Assembly (NCBI GenBank): GCA_017163975.1 | Contig: JAFFSR010000317.1 | Span: forward strand, 1,296,001-1,360,000 | From: Anastatus disparis | Lineage: Eukaryota; Arthropoda; Insecta; Hymenoptera; Eupelmidae | Length of the DNA: 64,000 bases | Direction: 5' to 3' | Shown here: positions 31,080-42,934 of the stretch, piece by piece | Numbering within the stretch: the first letter of the stretch is position 1 | Layout: each line of letters starts with the position of its first letter | The notes under the pieces: generated by a model | Databases searched by the model: none | Seen by the model: only the letters and a program-made list of their open reading frames with translations | What the model was told of the DNA's origin: nothing | Translations under genes and position numbers: made by a program

Positions 31080-33608
31080 TGATGTGTAATTTTGATTAGG
31101 TCTATTCGCTGGGGTCGACTGGGTGGGGCAAATATTCATAGAATGACCCATACCTCCACAGGAGTAACAGATTCTTCGTGGACAGTCCTTTGCTCTGCGT
31201 CCAACGGTCTGACATGTAGAGCACGCTGAGTACTGCGGTTGGCCTCTGGCTGCTCCATTAGCTCCACTAGCTATGTTCGCTGGCTGTTGATACTGCCTGC
31301 TGACATCATATTGTGGTCCAGCTGGTGTACTCCACCAGTAAACCTACGGTATTACATTTTGCGGCCATACTGTCATAAGAATCAGCTCACGTATCACTGC
31401 AGGTGTACTCTGTGTCACTGTGGTCGGGGTCTCTGGTAGGGTTTTCACGTTAGTTTGTGCCTGCTTTGCTTCTTGTACTCCGGCGATCTTAGGCTCTTGT
31501 TGTTTGTTATTCTTCTTGCGTCGTCGTCGTTATTTTCGCTGGGTTGGTTTAGGAGTCTCATCTGGTTCGCTCTTACTTTCGCTGTCAGTCTCTTCGAATT
31601 CTTCTGCATTTGCTATTCGGGGTCTATCTGTCCTCTTAGGCGTTTCAAACGCTGCGCCTTAAATTAACATTTTCTCGCGTGGTGGTGGGGTTTGATATCG
31701 ATTATCGAGGTCCTTCTGTTTTTCCCAACGTCGCCCTAACTTCCTGAGATCTTCGTACGTATCCACTCGTCTACCTGCCATAAATTTGCGGTATTCTGGT
31801 AGTAGATTTCTGTACGCCTTGTCTACCTCAGTTCTCATCGACGGTGGATTTCTAAAATATCCTACGATACACCTGAAGCAAGATATGCAGTGGGCTATGC
31901 TTTCGCCCTTTGCTTGAGTTCACTTTTTCAGCTCGTCAAGAAGGTCGACTCGCTTGACATCGCCAACGTATTGATGTCTGAAGGTTCTTTCGAAGCTTTT
32001 CCGAACGTGTACTTCTAATTCCGCGGTCCTACACCAAACGCTTGCTGCACCGGTAAACACGCAGGGTATAGATCTTAACAGATCTTCATCTGGAATCCCA
32101 GTGCTTCTCCGACAGTTATTCAATCTGGCAAGAAACTCCTCCAGTCCTTCTCTGTCATCTCCGCTGAAGGGAATTTTCCAATTTTTTAGTGTTTTGTTGA
32201 CAGCGTTGTCTCGGTCGGTCATATCCACCGGATTGCTTCGGGGTCTTCGATAATCCTCATCACTGCTATAATCTTCTGTGTCGCTGGAACTATCTGTATG
32301 GTCACTGTAATCATCATCTCGTCGATTTCTTCTGTGACCTCTGTGCTCTCTATCTTTTCTATTTCGTCTGTTTCCTCTATCTTCTCTATCTCTTCTATCT
32401 CTTCTATCCCTTCTATCTCCGCTATCTCTTCAATTCCTTCTTTCCTTTCGCTCGTTATTTTCTCGTAGATTTTTCCTTGGTGCCTCGCATCGTCGATCAT
32501 AGTTGTCTCTTAACTGGTTAACTCCATGGTCTTTTGCGCCTCTGCAACCTCTATTGTCACTGTTGCCACATCTTGGCGTTTCCCTGACTATGCCAGCAGT
32601 GGTTCGCTGATATTGGTCTCTGCCAGCATCTATGCGTATATCTGCCCGCTCGTTTAGTGTCTCATCTTGAGCTTCACTGCGTACCCTTTGTCCAGGAATT
32701 TCTAAACTTGATCGGTTGCAGAAAGTGGCATAGGCATCTTCAATCTCTTCCTCATCGAGCTCTTCTTCTTCTGGCATACAGAGGTCATCCATGGCTATCA
32801 GTTCTTCAATAGGAACGTCTTCGGGGTTCTGTGACACTACTGGTAGTTGTTGGCTTCGTATAGCTGGGGTTGTTGATGGCGTCTCCGGTCTCCAAGTATT
32901 CGTGGTGTTCAACGTTCATCATGGGATTTGTGTGTTCCTGGAGTTCCATCCTACTGAACCTAAGATGGACGTCACATCATGGAAGTAACCTAGAGGTGCA
33001 TGGTTGGACATGGCGATGTACCGGGCGGCCACTCCAGTCGCTGACATTGCGGTTCTTGCACTGGCTACCGTTTGTAACTAAGCACTGTTAAAAGTACCGG
33101 CAATGGTGGTAGTAGGAGTCGCGGAAGTGGTGGTCGTCACTACTGCCATATAAGTGGTAGTTTGTCCTACATGGGTCCTCGCTGGTGGTGTATTTGATCC
33201 TGCTGTCGAAGCTGGGATTGCTTCTAACCCATTTCCACTTTGGTCGATCCGTGTTGTTTCTCGCCTGTCGAACTGAGCCTCCTGAGTAGCTTCTAGATCA
33301 TCCTCATCTTCCGATGGCACCATTAAGAAATTCTTCGTCATTGCTGGGAGGTAGCTTTGTCTTTCGTCGACTGCTGGGTTCCAAGGTACCCTCTTGTGTG
33401 GTTCTATCTCACGGGTGCTTGCTCTAATTAACCTGCTTCGGAGGGCTGGAAATGATCCCACGGTGCTACATGCCATACTATCCAACCTCTGTGTCACTTC
33501 CCACGGGTCCATCTTCTTTACTCCTGCTACTAGAGTTGGGTGATAATGGTCTAGTGGGTTGGTCGTGCGACGACCTCTTGTACTTTTTGTCGGTTGTGCT
33601 ATTTCCAT
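31080..33608 (-). pseudogene. gag: Gypsy Gag, fragmented
   Basis: The nucleocapsid/capsid precursor of the gypsy element. It opens with an ATG at 33608 and a SAP-like helix (RLDSMACSTVGSFPALRSRL), then acidic and Thr-rich linkers, an Arg/Asp-dipeptide tract near 32270-32440, the Gag capsid core (WKIPFSGDDREGLEEFLARL...FRHQYVGDVKR, 31920-32228), FMAGRRVDTYEDLRKL near 31770, and two knuckles at about 31140-31230. One knuckle reads C-Y-S-C-G-G-M-G-H-S-M-N-I-C; the other has Arg in place of His. Several frameshifts and stops break it, including at about 33076, 32430 and 31917. Confidence 0.75.
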
Positions 33609-33610
33609 AA

Positions 33611-34650
33611 TCTCTTTTACCTAATCTCTATAATTTCTAACTATCTCCCTAAACCAAAGAAATTTCGCGAGTCTATCTCTCTGTAATCTTCAAACAGAGG
33701 TCACGTATTGCTAGGTACACGCTTCTTGGTTTTGCTACTAGTAAGGCTAAGGTTACCACTGTGCCTGGGGTAAGTTTATAAACTGGGACGAAATAATAAA
33801 TATATATGTATATATAGTATAGATTACAATAATAAAAAGGTTTTAGGTCTTATTATTTTTTTTCTTGATATACTTATTTCTCTTGTAATTTAATCTTCTT
33901 TAATTTTTTTGTCTTCGCAGATTTCTCATTCTATTAAAAAAAAATCTTATCCCAAAATTTTTCTCGATTTATTATAAATCTTCTGTTTAATAATTTAATT
34001 CTCTTCTTACGAAATTTTTTTCTTTTCTTCTTTTATTTTTATTAATAATTAATTCTTCTTTATCTCCTGGTCAATATCAATAAATATGTGTGTGTGGGAA
34101 AATAGATATAAATATATGTATGATAATATGTATATAAATTATAATAATATAAGTATATGCGGGAGATTTATTGGGTCAGCTTCCTATGGCACAGTGGTCT
34201 AAGGCAAGGATGGGGGTTAAGTGATATTTTTGATGCACTAATAATGTAATCAACTATGCTAATGCAAAGAATTTAATTTTACTGAATTTGAAATACAAAA
34301 ACTTTTACTTTATTTTATTTCTCTGTTATATTTTACTTTAAACACAATAAAAATTCTTTACTAACTTATCGTAATAAAAAAAAATTTTAATTTACTAATT
34401 TGAATAAATTTTTAAAGATTTACTATAGTTCTTACGTTAGTAAATTATTGTTCGTAGTTGGGTGTGGGAGGGGGGTAATGTGGGAAGGGAAAAATAATAT
34501 ATAATATATATGCATACTATAGTGCGTTTTAGTGATCTGACTAAACTTCAAGTTTAGTAGCTAGTCCTTTTAGTTTTCAGTGTACAATACACTTATTTCA
34601 TTTATTTTTTAAAGAACTTTACTAAAATTTACTTTTCAACATACTTTCGT
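33611..34650. other. Non-coding; possible gypsy leader and a tRNA-like A box
   Basis: TGGCACAGTGG at 34187-34197 fits the Pol III A-box consensus and is followed by TCTAAGGC as in Leu-type tRNAs, but no B box or cloverleaf follows, so it is at most a tRNA-derived fragment. The rest is T-rich with short TA tracts. Confidence 0.35.
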
Positions 34651-34654
34651 TTGT

Positions 34655-35060
34655 TTATAATTATGAATTGAACAATATTCTTTAAATTTTTTTTAGCAAT
34701 AATACGATCATTAAAAAACATGCAATCAGTTGCTTTGTAATTTTAATCCTCTAGCTGATTCACAAGATAATTATCAAAACTAGTTTGTTTTTTATTTCTC
34801 TTTACATTTCAAATACAAAAGATTATGGTATCGCAAGACTTATATCTGGAGCTTCAGCGCAGTATCAATACCACGAGAGTATGTATATGATGAATTAAAG
34901 TCGTGATTCATCAAATATTCTTCAGTCAAATTCTTAATATAGTTTGCATATTGCATTTTATTCTGTAAAATACATTTTTAATTTTAAAAACATTTAAATA
35001 ATTTTAATTTTTTCATTATCTTTAAATTAAAAATTAATTCCATTCTTTGAAAAAAAAATT
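34655..35060 (+). repeat. Diverged repeat shared with 5680-6060
   Basis: The second copy of the repeat described at 5680-6060, same orientation. It has no open frame, showing that the family can exist without the flanking exon-like blocks. Confidence 0.6.
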
Positions 35061-35239
35061 CTTATCTTCAAGTTTAACTTATTTTCTTTGGTTTTTATAA
35101 TCAATAATTATATAGTAATTATTTTTTATTTCTTTAATAAATCATTTCACCAAAGTTCTTGGCATTTTTTTATCTATATTTCAAATTAAAAATAATTTTG
35201 TTTTATTGATAAATTTGTTCTATTAAAAGAATGATATAA

Positions 35240-37350
35240 TGTAGTTATAAAAAAACGATGACGACGAAATTTCTAAAATTAAAACTACACTGACGAAATC
35301 GGTTTTTAAAAGTCATCCTTCTTTTAGCAGTTGCAAATAATTCCCATGTAAATTTTAAAGCAAATTCATTAAGTAATTTACGTAAAATACAAAAAAAATG
35401 AAAAATCGAAAATTTTTTAAAAATTCTTAAAATAGCGCTATAAAAAAAGCCACACTACGAAAACCAATTTTTAATAGCTTCACGTCTACTTAGACAAAAT
35501 AATAGATAGTATGCAAAATTTGAAACAAATCCATCGAGTAATTTTCGAAATCTAATTGGCTAAATAATGTTACGTTTTTACGTATATGTATATTTATATT
35601 TAATTATAAGATGGTGGGTATCTTTTGTATCACGACTAATCTTGGTAAACCCAAGCAGTCAGTTTGCGTGAAGAATTAAATAAATACTCAGTAATTATGA
35701 TATGAATATAAGTTTATTAATACTTTCGTCGAGAGAGATATGTCCTATTATTATTGCGTCGCCTAATACGTTCCTTGCTGCTTGCTCCAATCGGGCGTAC
35801 TCTCGTCGTTCGTGGCTAAAGGTTGGTTGCTTACTCTCTCTACATCTCTCTATTGATGGTCTACTGACTGACTACTCGTGGGATGTCCGGCTGTATTTAT
35901 ACTCGCCAAATTCGTTGTTTCCACGTGCCTATCCTTCTAGAATATTCGTTATTGATTGGAATTTGCTGATCAGTCCGTCAGTGACTTTTCGTTCTGGTCT
36001 TAACCTGTTGCTGGGTGGTCAGCTCTTTTTCTATGGTGCTCGACGCTTTTCGTTGTTTCCAGGCAGGTTATAACTTGTTAATATGACGGTCAGCGTTTTC
36101 TGTCTTTACTTGTTGGAACGTGTATTCGTCGCATTCTTTGTATATTGCTGATATTAATTCTTATTCATTTTATAGGATATAGAATCCGTAATAATAGATA
36201 ACATTTTCTTTTCAAAATTTCTTTTTCAAAATTTTAAAAATGCTCTAAAATTAAAACTACGCTAAGAAAATTAATTTTTGAAAATTTCCCTTCTTTTGGC
36301 AGTTGCAAATAATTTCCTTGCAAATTTTAAAACAAATCTATCGAGTACTTTACGTAAAATAAAAAAAAAAACAGCAATCGAAATTTTTTTTTAAATATTT
36401 AAAATTCTTTAAAATCGTAACCATACGAAGAAAATTAGTTTTTCAAAGCTTATTTTCTTTGGATAATAGCAAATTGTTTGTATAAAAATTTTTGAGAAAA
36501 TTTATAGTATGGTTTACACAAAATAGAAAATAAATAAAACATAAAAATCTTCAAAATGTTCTAAAATTAAAACTGCACTGAGAAAATTAGTTTTCTGAAG
36601 CTTGTTTTCTTCAGACAGTAGCCAATAACTTGCATGTAAATTTTGGAGCAAATCTATTAAATAGTTTCCGTAAAATAGAAAAAAATAAAAATAAAAATTA
36701 AAAAAAAAAATTTTTTAAATGCCTTAAAATTAAAAGTGCGCTAGAAAAATCAGTTCTTAAAAGTTTTACTTCTTTCGACAGTCGAAAATAAGTTCCATAC
36801 AAATTTTTAAGTAAATTCTCTGAGTAGTTTACGTAAAATACAAAAAAAATAAAAAAATTGAAATTTTTTAAAAATTACTGAAATGGCTATAAAATTAAAA
36901 CTACGCTAAGAAAACCAATTCTCAATAGCTTTCGCACCAGTTGATCAAAAAATTGAAAGGTATAGAAAATTCAAAGTAAATCCATCGAGAAGTTTTTAAG
37001 ATTTTTTTGGCTTAATAAATATGAACATTTTTTTCAAAAATTTCAAAATGCTCTAGAATTAAAACTAAACTAAGAAAATCAGTTAATAGAAATTTATTTT
37101 ATTTGAGCAATCACAAATAATTTACATGCAAATTTTGAAGCAAATTCATCGAGTAGTAAACTAAAAAAACAAAACGAGAAATCGAAATTTTTTTTTTTAT
37201 GAACGACTCTAAAATTAGAACTACGCTAGAAGAACCACTTATCAATAGCTTTCCAGCAAGTTAGACAAAAAAATAAAATCTATGCAAAATTAGAAGCAAA
37301 TTCATCCAGTAGTTTTCGAGATACAATTTACTAACTGACATTATACAGAC
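35240..37350 (+). repeat. Degenerate satellite-like array, copy 1
   Basis: Repeating blocks of roughly 120-200 bp, each containing AAAATTAAAACTACGCTAAGAAAA, TTTTTAATAGCTT or a variant, GCAAATAATT, AAATTCATCGAGTAGTTT and TACGTAAAATA followed by A-runs. About ten or more blocks are visible. It begins with AAACGATGACGACGAAATTT and ends in a (CA)n run. The reverse complement is at 58640-60470. Confidence 0.8.
35625..36190. mobile_element. Unrelated insertion within array copy 1, LTR-like
   Basis: This GC-richer block interrupts the array and is absent from copy 2. It contains a TATTTATA-type motif and AATAAA-like strings but no domain; the open frame at 35702-36073 (+) has no motif. It could be a solo LTR; no duplicated flank was identified. 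Confidence 0.4.
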
Positions 37351-37378
37351 ATACACACACACACACACGCACACGCAC

Positions 37379-37410
<32 letters not shown>

Positions 37411-37456
37411 GCACACGCACACGCACATGCGCGCACTCACACACACACACACACAC
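37351..37456. repeat. (CA)n / (CACACG)n microsatellite
   Basis: About 105 bp of CA units with periodic CG and TG interruptions, at the end of array copy 1. Confidence 0.95.
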
Positions 37457-37782
37457 TTACAGCTGTTACTAGGTTAGCCGATGATGCATACTATTTAAAT
37501 TAGGTTCACACCTTTTTTTTCATTCTCTTTCCTCTATTTTTCATGTCTTCAATGAATGTGACATCAATGCTACAGTAGATATTTCTATAAAATGTAAATG
37601 TTTACATGGGGGAAATTTTCGAAATCGTATCTATGTAAAAATTTACGTTTTATAGAAATATCTACTGTAGCATTGATGGCACATTCACTTAAGGCATGAA
37701 AAATAGAGGAACAAGATTGTACAAAAGGTGTGAACCTAGTTTAAATAGTTTGCATCATTGACTAACCCAGTAATAGCTGTAA
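37457..37782. mobile_element. Palindromic foldback MITE
   Basis: TTACAGCT at the left is mirrored by AGCTGTAA at the right, with about 150-bp arms. Matches include TTAGGTTCACACC / GGTGTGAACCTA and ATTTCTATAAAATGTAAA / TTTACGTTTTATAGAAAT. There is no ORF. It sits directly against the (CA)n run. Confidence 0.8.
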
Positions 37783-38540
37783 AATGACTTTTTAAGAATA
37801 TCATGAAAAGATTAAAAGTTGTAAAGATATGCACACCTACCATAAATACTCATGATTAATTCTTTAATATTTTCCTTTAAAATGTAGTGCCACCATAACT
37901 GTTCCAAACTTGAACACGGTGTCTAACTAGAGAAGAAAAGTTTGTTTGCCTTGATGCTAAAAAGTACAAAGAGGAATATCTTTCTAATACTTCAAAGTAC
38001 TCAAGAATGTTCGCTACAAAACCTGAGCTGATCCCCTTTTCGTTATTTTTTTAAAACAAGATATACAGTCAAAACTTCATATCGTATTAAATATATAATA
38101 TTCTAATTCGTTATAATTTAAATAAAATTGCTAATTTAAATAAAATATATGTTTGATTATTTAATACAGAGACTACTAAATATACCACTCTCAGCTTTAA
38201 TCCCAGAATCAACAACGAGGACGTGGTGGTAAAACTGATTCCATAAAAATAATTAAAAAAAAAATGATTTTTTAGAAATTCTTCACAAAAAAATTAAAAT
38301 TATCAAGACAACAAATATTTGTATTTGTTAACAAAAAAAACAACAAAAAAACAATAAAAATTAAACAACTTTAAATATTAAATGATGAAAACTCAACTGT
38401 GGCATCTTTAAGTCGTTGTGAATAAGAAGAGTCGACTGTCAAATTAATTTTCCGTTTTTCCCAAACTTTTAGAGACTCTTCATGAGCCGACTATCCAGCT
38501 TGTTCTGATCACAGTCCTTGTGTATTATTCAATAATACTA
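37783..38540. other. AT-rich spacer, no feature
   Basis: No coding motif or repeat partner recognised between the foldback MITE and the next pseudogene. Confidence 0.5.
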
Positions 38541-38544
38541 AAAA

Positions 38545-40799
38545 TTAACTAAGATGTTGTAGAAGAACATGCAATTTTAATGTCTTAGACGTTTCTATGG
38601 CCAACATTGCTTTGCGTAATTCATCAATAAATTTTTCTATATGATCAACTGATTCAAGCCTTTTTACGGTAAAAAACGCATTTACAATCTTCTTCATTAT
38701 TTTAAAGACAGTAATGTAAAGTGTTAGAGCAAATGGTCCGAGCTCTCCATGTACAGCTTTATCATCAAGTTTGTCGGCTTCCTTCAATAATTTTCCACGC
38801 GCATTGCCTTCAAATACCTCTCCATGATAACTTTTTGATATTAATTTCAGTTTTGTAGGCCACAAAAGAGCTTTCTCCCGACTGACAAGAGGCACTAAGC
38901 TATTTCAGAACATATAATTAACGAAGCCTTACAGAACATAAAGTTCTGGAATAATACATTTTTCAAGAATCAACATGTCTTTATCTTCTTCAAAAAAAGG
39001 CTTATTGATCGTACTATGACAATTCTTAGATCATTTTTGGTTTTTACCCTGAGATACAAAATTTTCATAATCTTTTTCTAAGTCTTTAATTGTTTTTAAT
39101 AAAGAAACATTAATATTCTCAAAAACGTCACTCAACATTATTTTTAAAATCGTGCAAACTTACAAAACAATATGGACACGGATACATAGATGTAGCTGAT
39201 TGGTGACCATTTATTATAACTAATAATTTAAAATTCGCAACAAATTTAAATGAAATATCATTCATTTTAATCAAATCAAATAAAATTTTAACATTTTCAT
39301 ATGTTTGTTTAACATCAGGCTCTATACATAACATAATTAATTTTTTAACACTTGTTTCATAACAGTTTGTTTTATAACTTCGAGGTTTAATTTTTCTTTT
39401 TTTTCAGGCACACTCTCACATGAATCTTCATTGCATAACTGTTCTTGGGTATGAGTGATAATTAAAAAACAAATTTAAAAAAAGTCCTGACCACCAACTG
39501 CCATTACTTTAATAAGATAATTACCAACAAAACTGCGTTTTTCCAATATAGTATCTATAAGTTCTTCTTATAGATACTATTAGCCCAAATAACAGGTCTT
39601 CTTTAGTGTTTTTAGTTTCAAATTCCAATACGTCAATTTTATATATAATGGTTTAGTAACTTGGTTCTATCACTTACATGACGATTGTAATAAGCAGGTA
39701 CAGATTTTTCACCACTACAACGTTGAATAAAACTAGTGAATTTGTTCATTTGACGAACTGTAAATCCTGAATTACTATGAGAACTATCTAAACTCTCTCA
39801 ATAAAATATTGGAACGTAATTTTTTTTTCTTTTACTTAATGTGAACGAGCCTCCAGAAACACTATTAATTTTATCATTAATAATTTTTGATGCTACGAAT
39901 TCCTGTTGTTTCTTTAGCAATTTATCTACAAGCTTTAATAAATTATTTCGAGTAACGTGGTCACGTTACTCGAACTCGTGGTAATTTTTCTCAACTTTAG
40001 GAAGCGTAGTTACTGTTGAATTTTTGAACCATACACTGAAAAAAATAGAATCTAGGAGTAAGAGGAAAAATCTATTTGATTCTTAGTTCTTGAATCAAAT
40101 AGAAATCTAGTTGTACCTAATAACTATAATCAAGATGAATATTCATCATATTAAAGTTTAGTTGCTTCAAAAATATTTCTGCAAGGTGGTAGCAGAATAT
40201 CTATTAGAAGGAAGTCGATATCATTGAAGCAGATTTATCTCTAGAGTCAAGCGGAATTCTACTATGGCTTAAAACCAAACGAAAATCTTCTACCACCAAG
40301 TGGATTCTCATTGGTTCTAGATTCTATTTTTTTCAGTGTACAATCCGGTTGAAACCGTGATTTTTGTACATTAACTTTCTGTTGTCTTTGTGAATTTCGT
40401 ACTATAAGAATGACCTTTGAATTTACCTGTTAAGCATATGTAACAATTGCAAATCGAAGATGAATCTGTTGATATATTATGCGTTCTTGTACTTTTAGGG
40501 AGTAAGATATTTTCATAATTAGTTATTTTAGGTAACGGTCTTGTAGTTATGCCTTTTTCAAGTTGAGATAAAGTTAGACGACATGTTGTGCATATGCTTA
40601 ATGGAAATCTTTCATCTTTTAAATTGTAGCTATTGTAAACTAATTTTCTAATTGACTTTTCATGCTCTTCTGTTAGTCGAAAATTATTAAAATTTTTCTT
40701 TCCAAAAACAACTTTTTTTCTGCATGGCCCACAAACTTTATTTCTATTCTCTTCATGAGAACATGCGTCGATTGGCATGTTTACAAATATTAAACACAA
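38545..40799 (-). pseudogene. Unnamed Cys-rich element-like protein, copy A
   Basis: Three separated frames read in order on the minus strand. 40799-40371 carries the N-terminus with paired Cys/His (ACSHEENRNKVCGPCRKK, LSICTTCRLTL, CNCYICLTGKF). 39334-39128 has a central block with VKILFDLIKMN and CPYCF. 38895-38545 has SYHGEVFEGNARGKLL followed by a helical tail. The same three blocks appear in the same order, diverged, at 45810-47345 on the plus strand. From memory, similar proteins occur as multicopy invertebrate families, but I cannot name the family or assign a function. It is interrupted by a MITE (40034-40338) and two perfect short hairpins (39549-39579, 39947-39974). Confidence 0.6.
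40034..40338. mobile_element. TA-flanked MITE with 22-bp perfect TIRs
   Basis: CACTGAAAAAAATAGAATCT AG at the left and its exact reverse complement at the right, TA duplicated on both sides. It is 305 bp, with an internal hairpin (CTATTTGATTC / GAATCAAATAG). These are features of a Tc1/mariner-derived non-autonomous element, inserted in pseudogene copy A. Confidence 0.9.
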
Positions 40800-41188
40800 T
40801 TACTAACGCATAGAACTATCTAACAATTAGAAAAACCAAATAATCGATATTATATAATAGTTTTGCACAAACTGTTCCTTATTGCACGGCAACATTCGAG
40901 TAACTGATTACAAACTTACAAAATATCAATCGCGGAATGTATAGTATTCGAAAATATATTTTATTTTAAGAAATTATAGAGCTTAACATTTTCAATATCA
41001 ACAGTAGAAATCTCTAGGTGTAAACAAAAACAATAGAGTTAGTGTATCAAATCAATATCATGTTTCTCTAAATGATTGAAATGATCGAACAATATAACTA
41101 ATAGAGAAATTATTAAGAATAGGTCAAAAAGATAAATTTCATTTAAATTAGCTCGGCTAATAATACATTACAATACTATATTCTCCAA

Positions 41189-41450
41189 CCAGGAGAGTGT
41201 CTGAGTTGCGGGTCACAGATCTTGATGAAACTTCGTGATAAGCATTAAGATACCAAAATATGAGTGAAGCCACAGCGGTACGCTCTGACGCTTCGAAAAA
41301 CTGAAGTTATGGACGATTATAGTCTTATTTTTAGAAAAATATGAAAGAAGAACTCCTAATTGAAGTGTAAATAATTCTGTCTAGAAATGTCTTTAATAAA
41401 TCCACAATAACTAAAATGAAAGCAGAGAAAGCAAGCTTTAATCACTAACA
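41189..41450 (-). mobile_element. One-ended copy of the CCAGGAGAGT MITE family
   Basis: CCAGGAGAGTGTCTGAGTTG followed by CGGGTCACAGATCTTGATGA is the reverse complement of the right half of the complete copy at 53180-53611, including CTCCTAATTGAAGTGTAAAT and GAAAGCAGAGAAAGCAAGCT. The other terminus is missing. A ~55-bp segment after 41275 is not present in the 53-kb copy. Confidence 0.8.
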
Positions 41451-41503
41451 AACGACTATTTTTGATACGGTAATAAATTCATTAAATACAAATTGCACTG
41501 AAA

Positions 41504-41537
41504 AGTATATATATATATATACACATATACATATACC
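41504..41537. repeat. (TA)n/(CATA)n microsatellite
   Basis: TA units passing into ACATATAC repeats. Confidence 0.85.
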
Positions 41538-41649
41538 GTCCAGGTAGAAGCGGTAAAAGCTACTTATTAAATACAATTTTAACTTATCTGAAAATTCATG
41601 AAATCAACTATTTAGTTTTACCATGGAAAGGTATAGTGGCTAATTTATT

Positions 41650-42745
41650 ACAAGACCGTGTAATAGTACAGCATTGAAATTACCGGTAAACATATCTAAA
41701 GACACAATATGTAATATTAGTGCAAACAGCGAAATAGGTAAAAAAATGAAAAATGTACCAATTGGTATCTGGGATGAAATCACAATGACATCAGAATACA
41801 CTTTTGAATCCGTCGATCGCATGTTTAAAGATGCATGTGATAATAATTATCCGTTTGGAGGGAAAACATTTATGATATCAGGTGATTTTAGAACATTACC
41901 AATAGTAAAACATGGAAATAGAACACAGATAGTAGAAAATAGTGTCAAAAAAAGCTATTTTTCGGAACATTCCTAATGTATGTCTTTGATAGAAAATAAA
42001 CGTTTATCGAAATCAGATGATGAATTTAAAAATTGGTTACTAAATATACAAAATGGTAATTCTCATTTAAAATATATAAACAGAAATGAAGTTATAGAAA
42101 TTCCAAAATAAATTTCGTTGAATGGCAATCCATTTGATGAAATTTACGGGCATAATATAAATATTGAAAATTGTGACTATTACGAAAATATTATATTAGC
42201 ACGGAAAAACGTAGATGTAATAGAAATAAATGAAAAAATGTTATCAAAAATAAATGAACCAGTAATAGATTACATGTGCATTGACTCTGCAAAAGATGCA
42301 AATGACGAAAGTTTAGACGCAATTTTGCTAACAGAATTTTTAAATTTTATAACACCCAACGGTTCACGTCCACATAGATTACAGTTAAAGAAAGGAGCTA
42401 TAGTTATGCTTCTAAGAAATGTTAATTTGAATGCAGAACTTTGTAATGGAACCCGATTATGTAATAACGACATTAAAACAATTTACTATTATTGCACAAA
42501 TATCAACAGGGAGTAAAAAAGGGAGCACTATATTCTTACCACGTATGACCCTATCAGCAAATGATGAACTGCCATTTCAGATGACCAGAAAACAATGTCC
42601 TGTAAAACTTGCTCATGCAATGACTATTAATAAGTCGCAAGGACAATCATTTAAAAAAGTAGGAGTGTATTTACCAACATCGATTTTCAGTCATGGTCAG
42701 TTATACGTAGCACTTTCAAAGACGACTAATAAAAAAGAATTGTAG
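41650..42745 (+). pseudogene. Pif1-like helicase of a Helitron, partial
   Basis: Superfamily-1 helicase motifs in order: LKLPVNISKDT, motif II region VPIGIWDEITM, motif III GGKTFMISGDFRTLPIV, LARKNVDVIEINEKML, LKKGAIVMLLRNVN and the C-terminal motif [16 protein letters not shown]...[11 protein letters not shown]. Nonsense codons lie at 41974-41976 and 42109-42111, and a frameshift occurs near 42480. The Walker A motif and the Rep domain are absent, so only the C-terminal half of the Helitron protein remains. Such helicases would unwind DNA during rolling-circle transposition. No clear CTRR end with hairpin was found downstream; a minisatellite follows. Confidence 0.85.
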
Positions 42746-42934
42746 TTATTATTAACAGAAAAATCAAGAAAAGTCAAAGATTAAATGGTCCATACTAAAA
42801 ACATCGTTTACAAAGAAATATTATAAAACCACAATACAAAAATTAAATATAACGAATAAGAAAATAAAATCAAACATATTTGAAACTCCGATAAAACATT
42901 AAATATAAAAAATTAAAAATCATCAAACAGAGCT

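Larger units (their letters stand above)
26275..33610 (-). mobile_element. Ty3/gypsy LTR retrotransposon, degenerate
   Basis: Order on the minus strand: gag, linker, protease, RT, RNase H, integrase, then an extra Gag-like ORF and a polypurine tract. The integrase after RNase H makes it Ty3/gypsy. A 5' LTR and primer-binding site could not be recognised above 33.6 kb, so that side may be replaced by other sequence. Confidence 0.85.

Noticed and set aside
34187..34230. tRNA-like A box
   Set aside because: No B box, no cloverleaf and no acceptor stem; at best a fragment.
35702..36073. 123-codon plus-strand open frame
   Set aside because: Lies within an LTR-like insertion in a satellite array and has no recognisable domain.
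37261..37452. Cys/Val-repeat open frame
   Set aside because: Pure (CA)n microsatellite translation; the same applies to 58450-58780.
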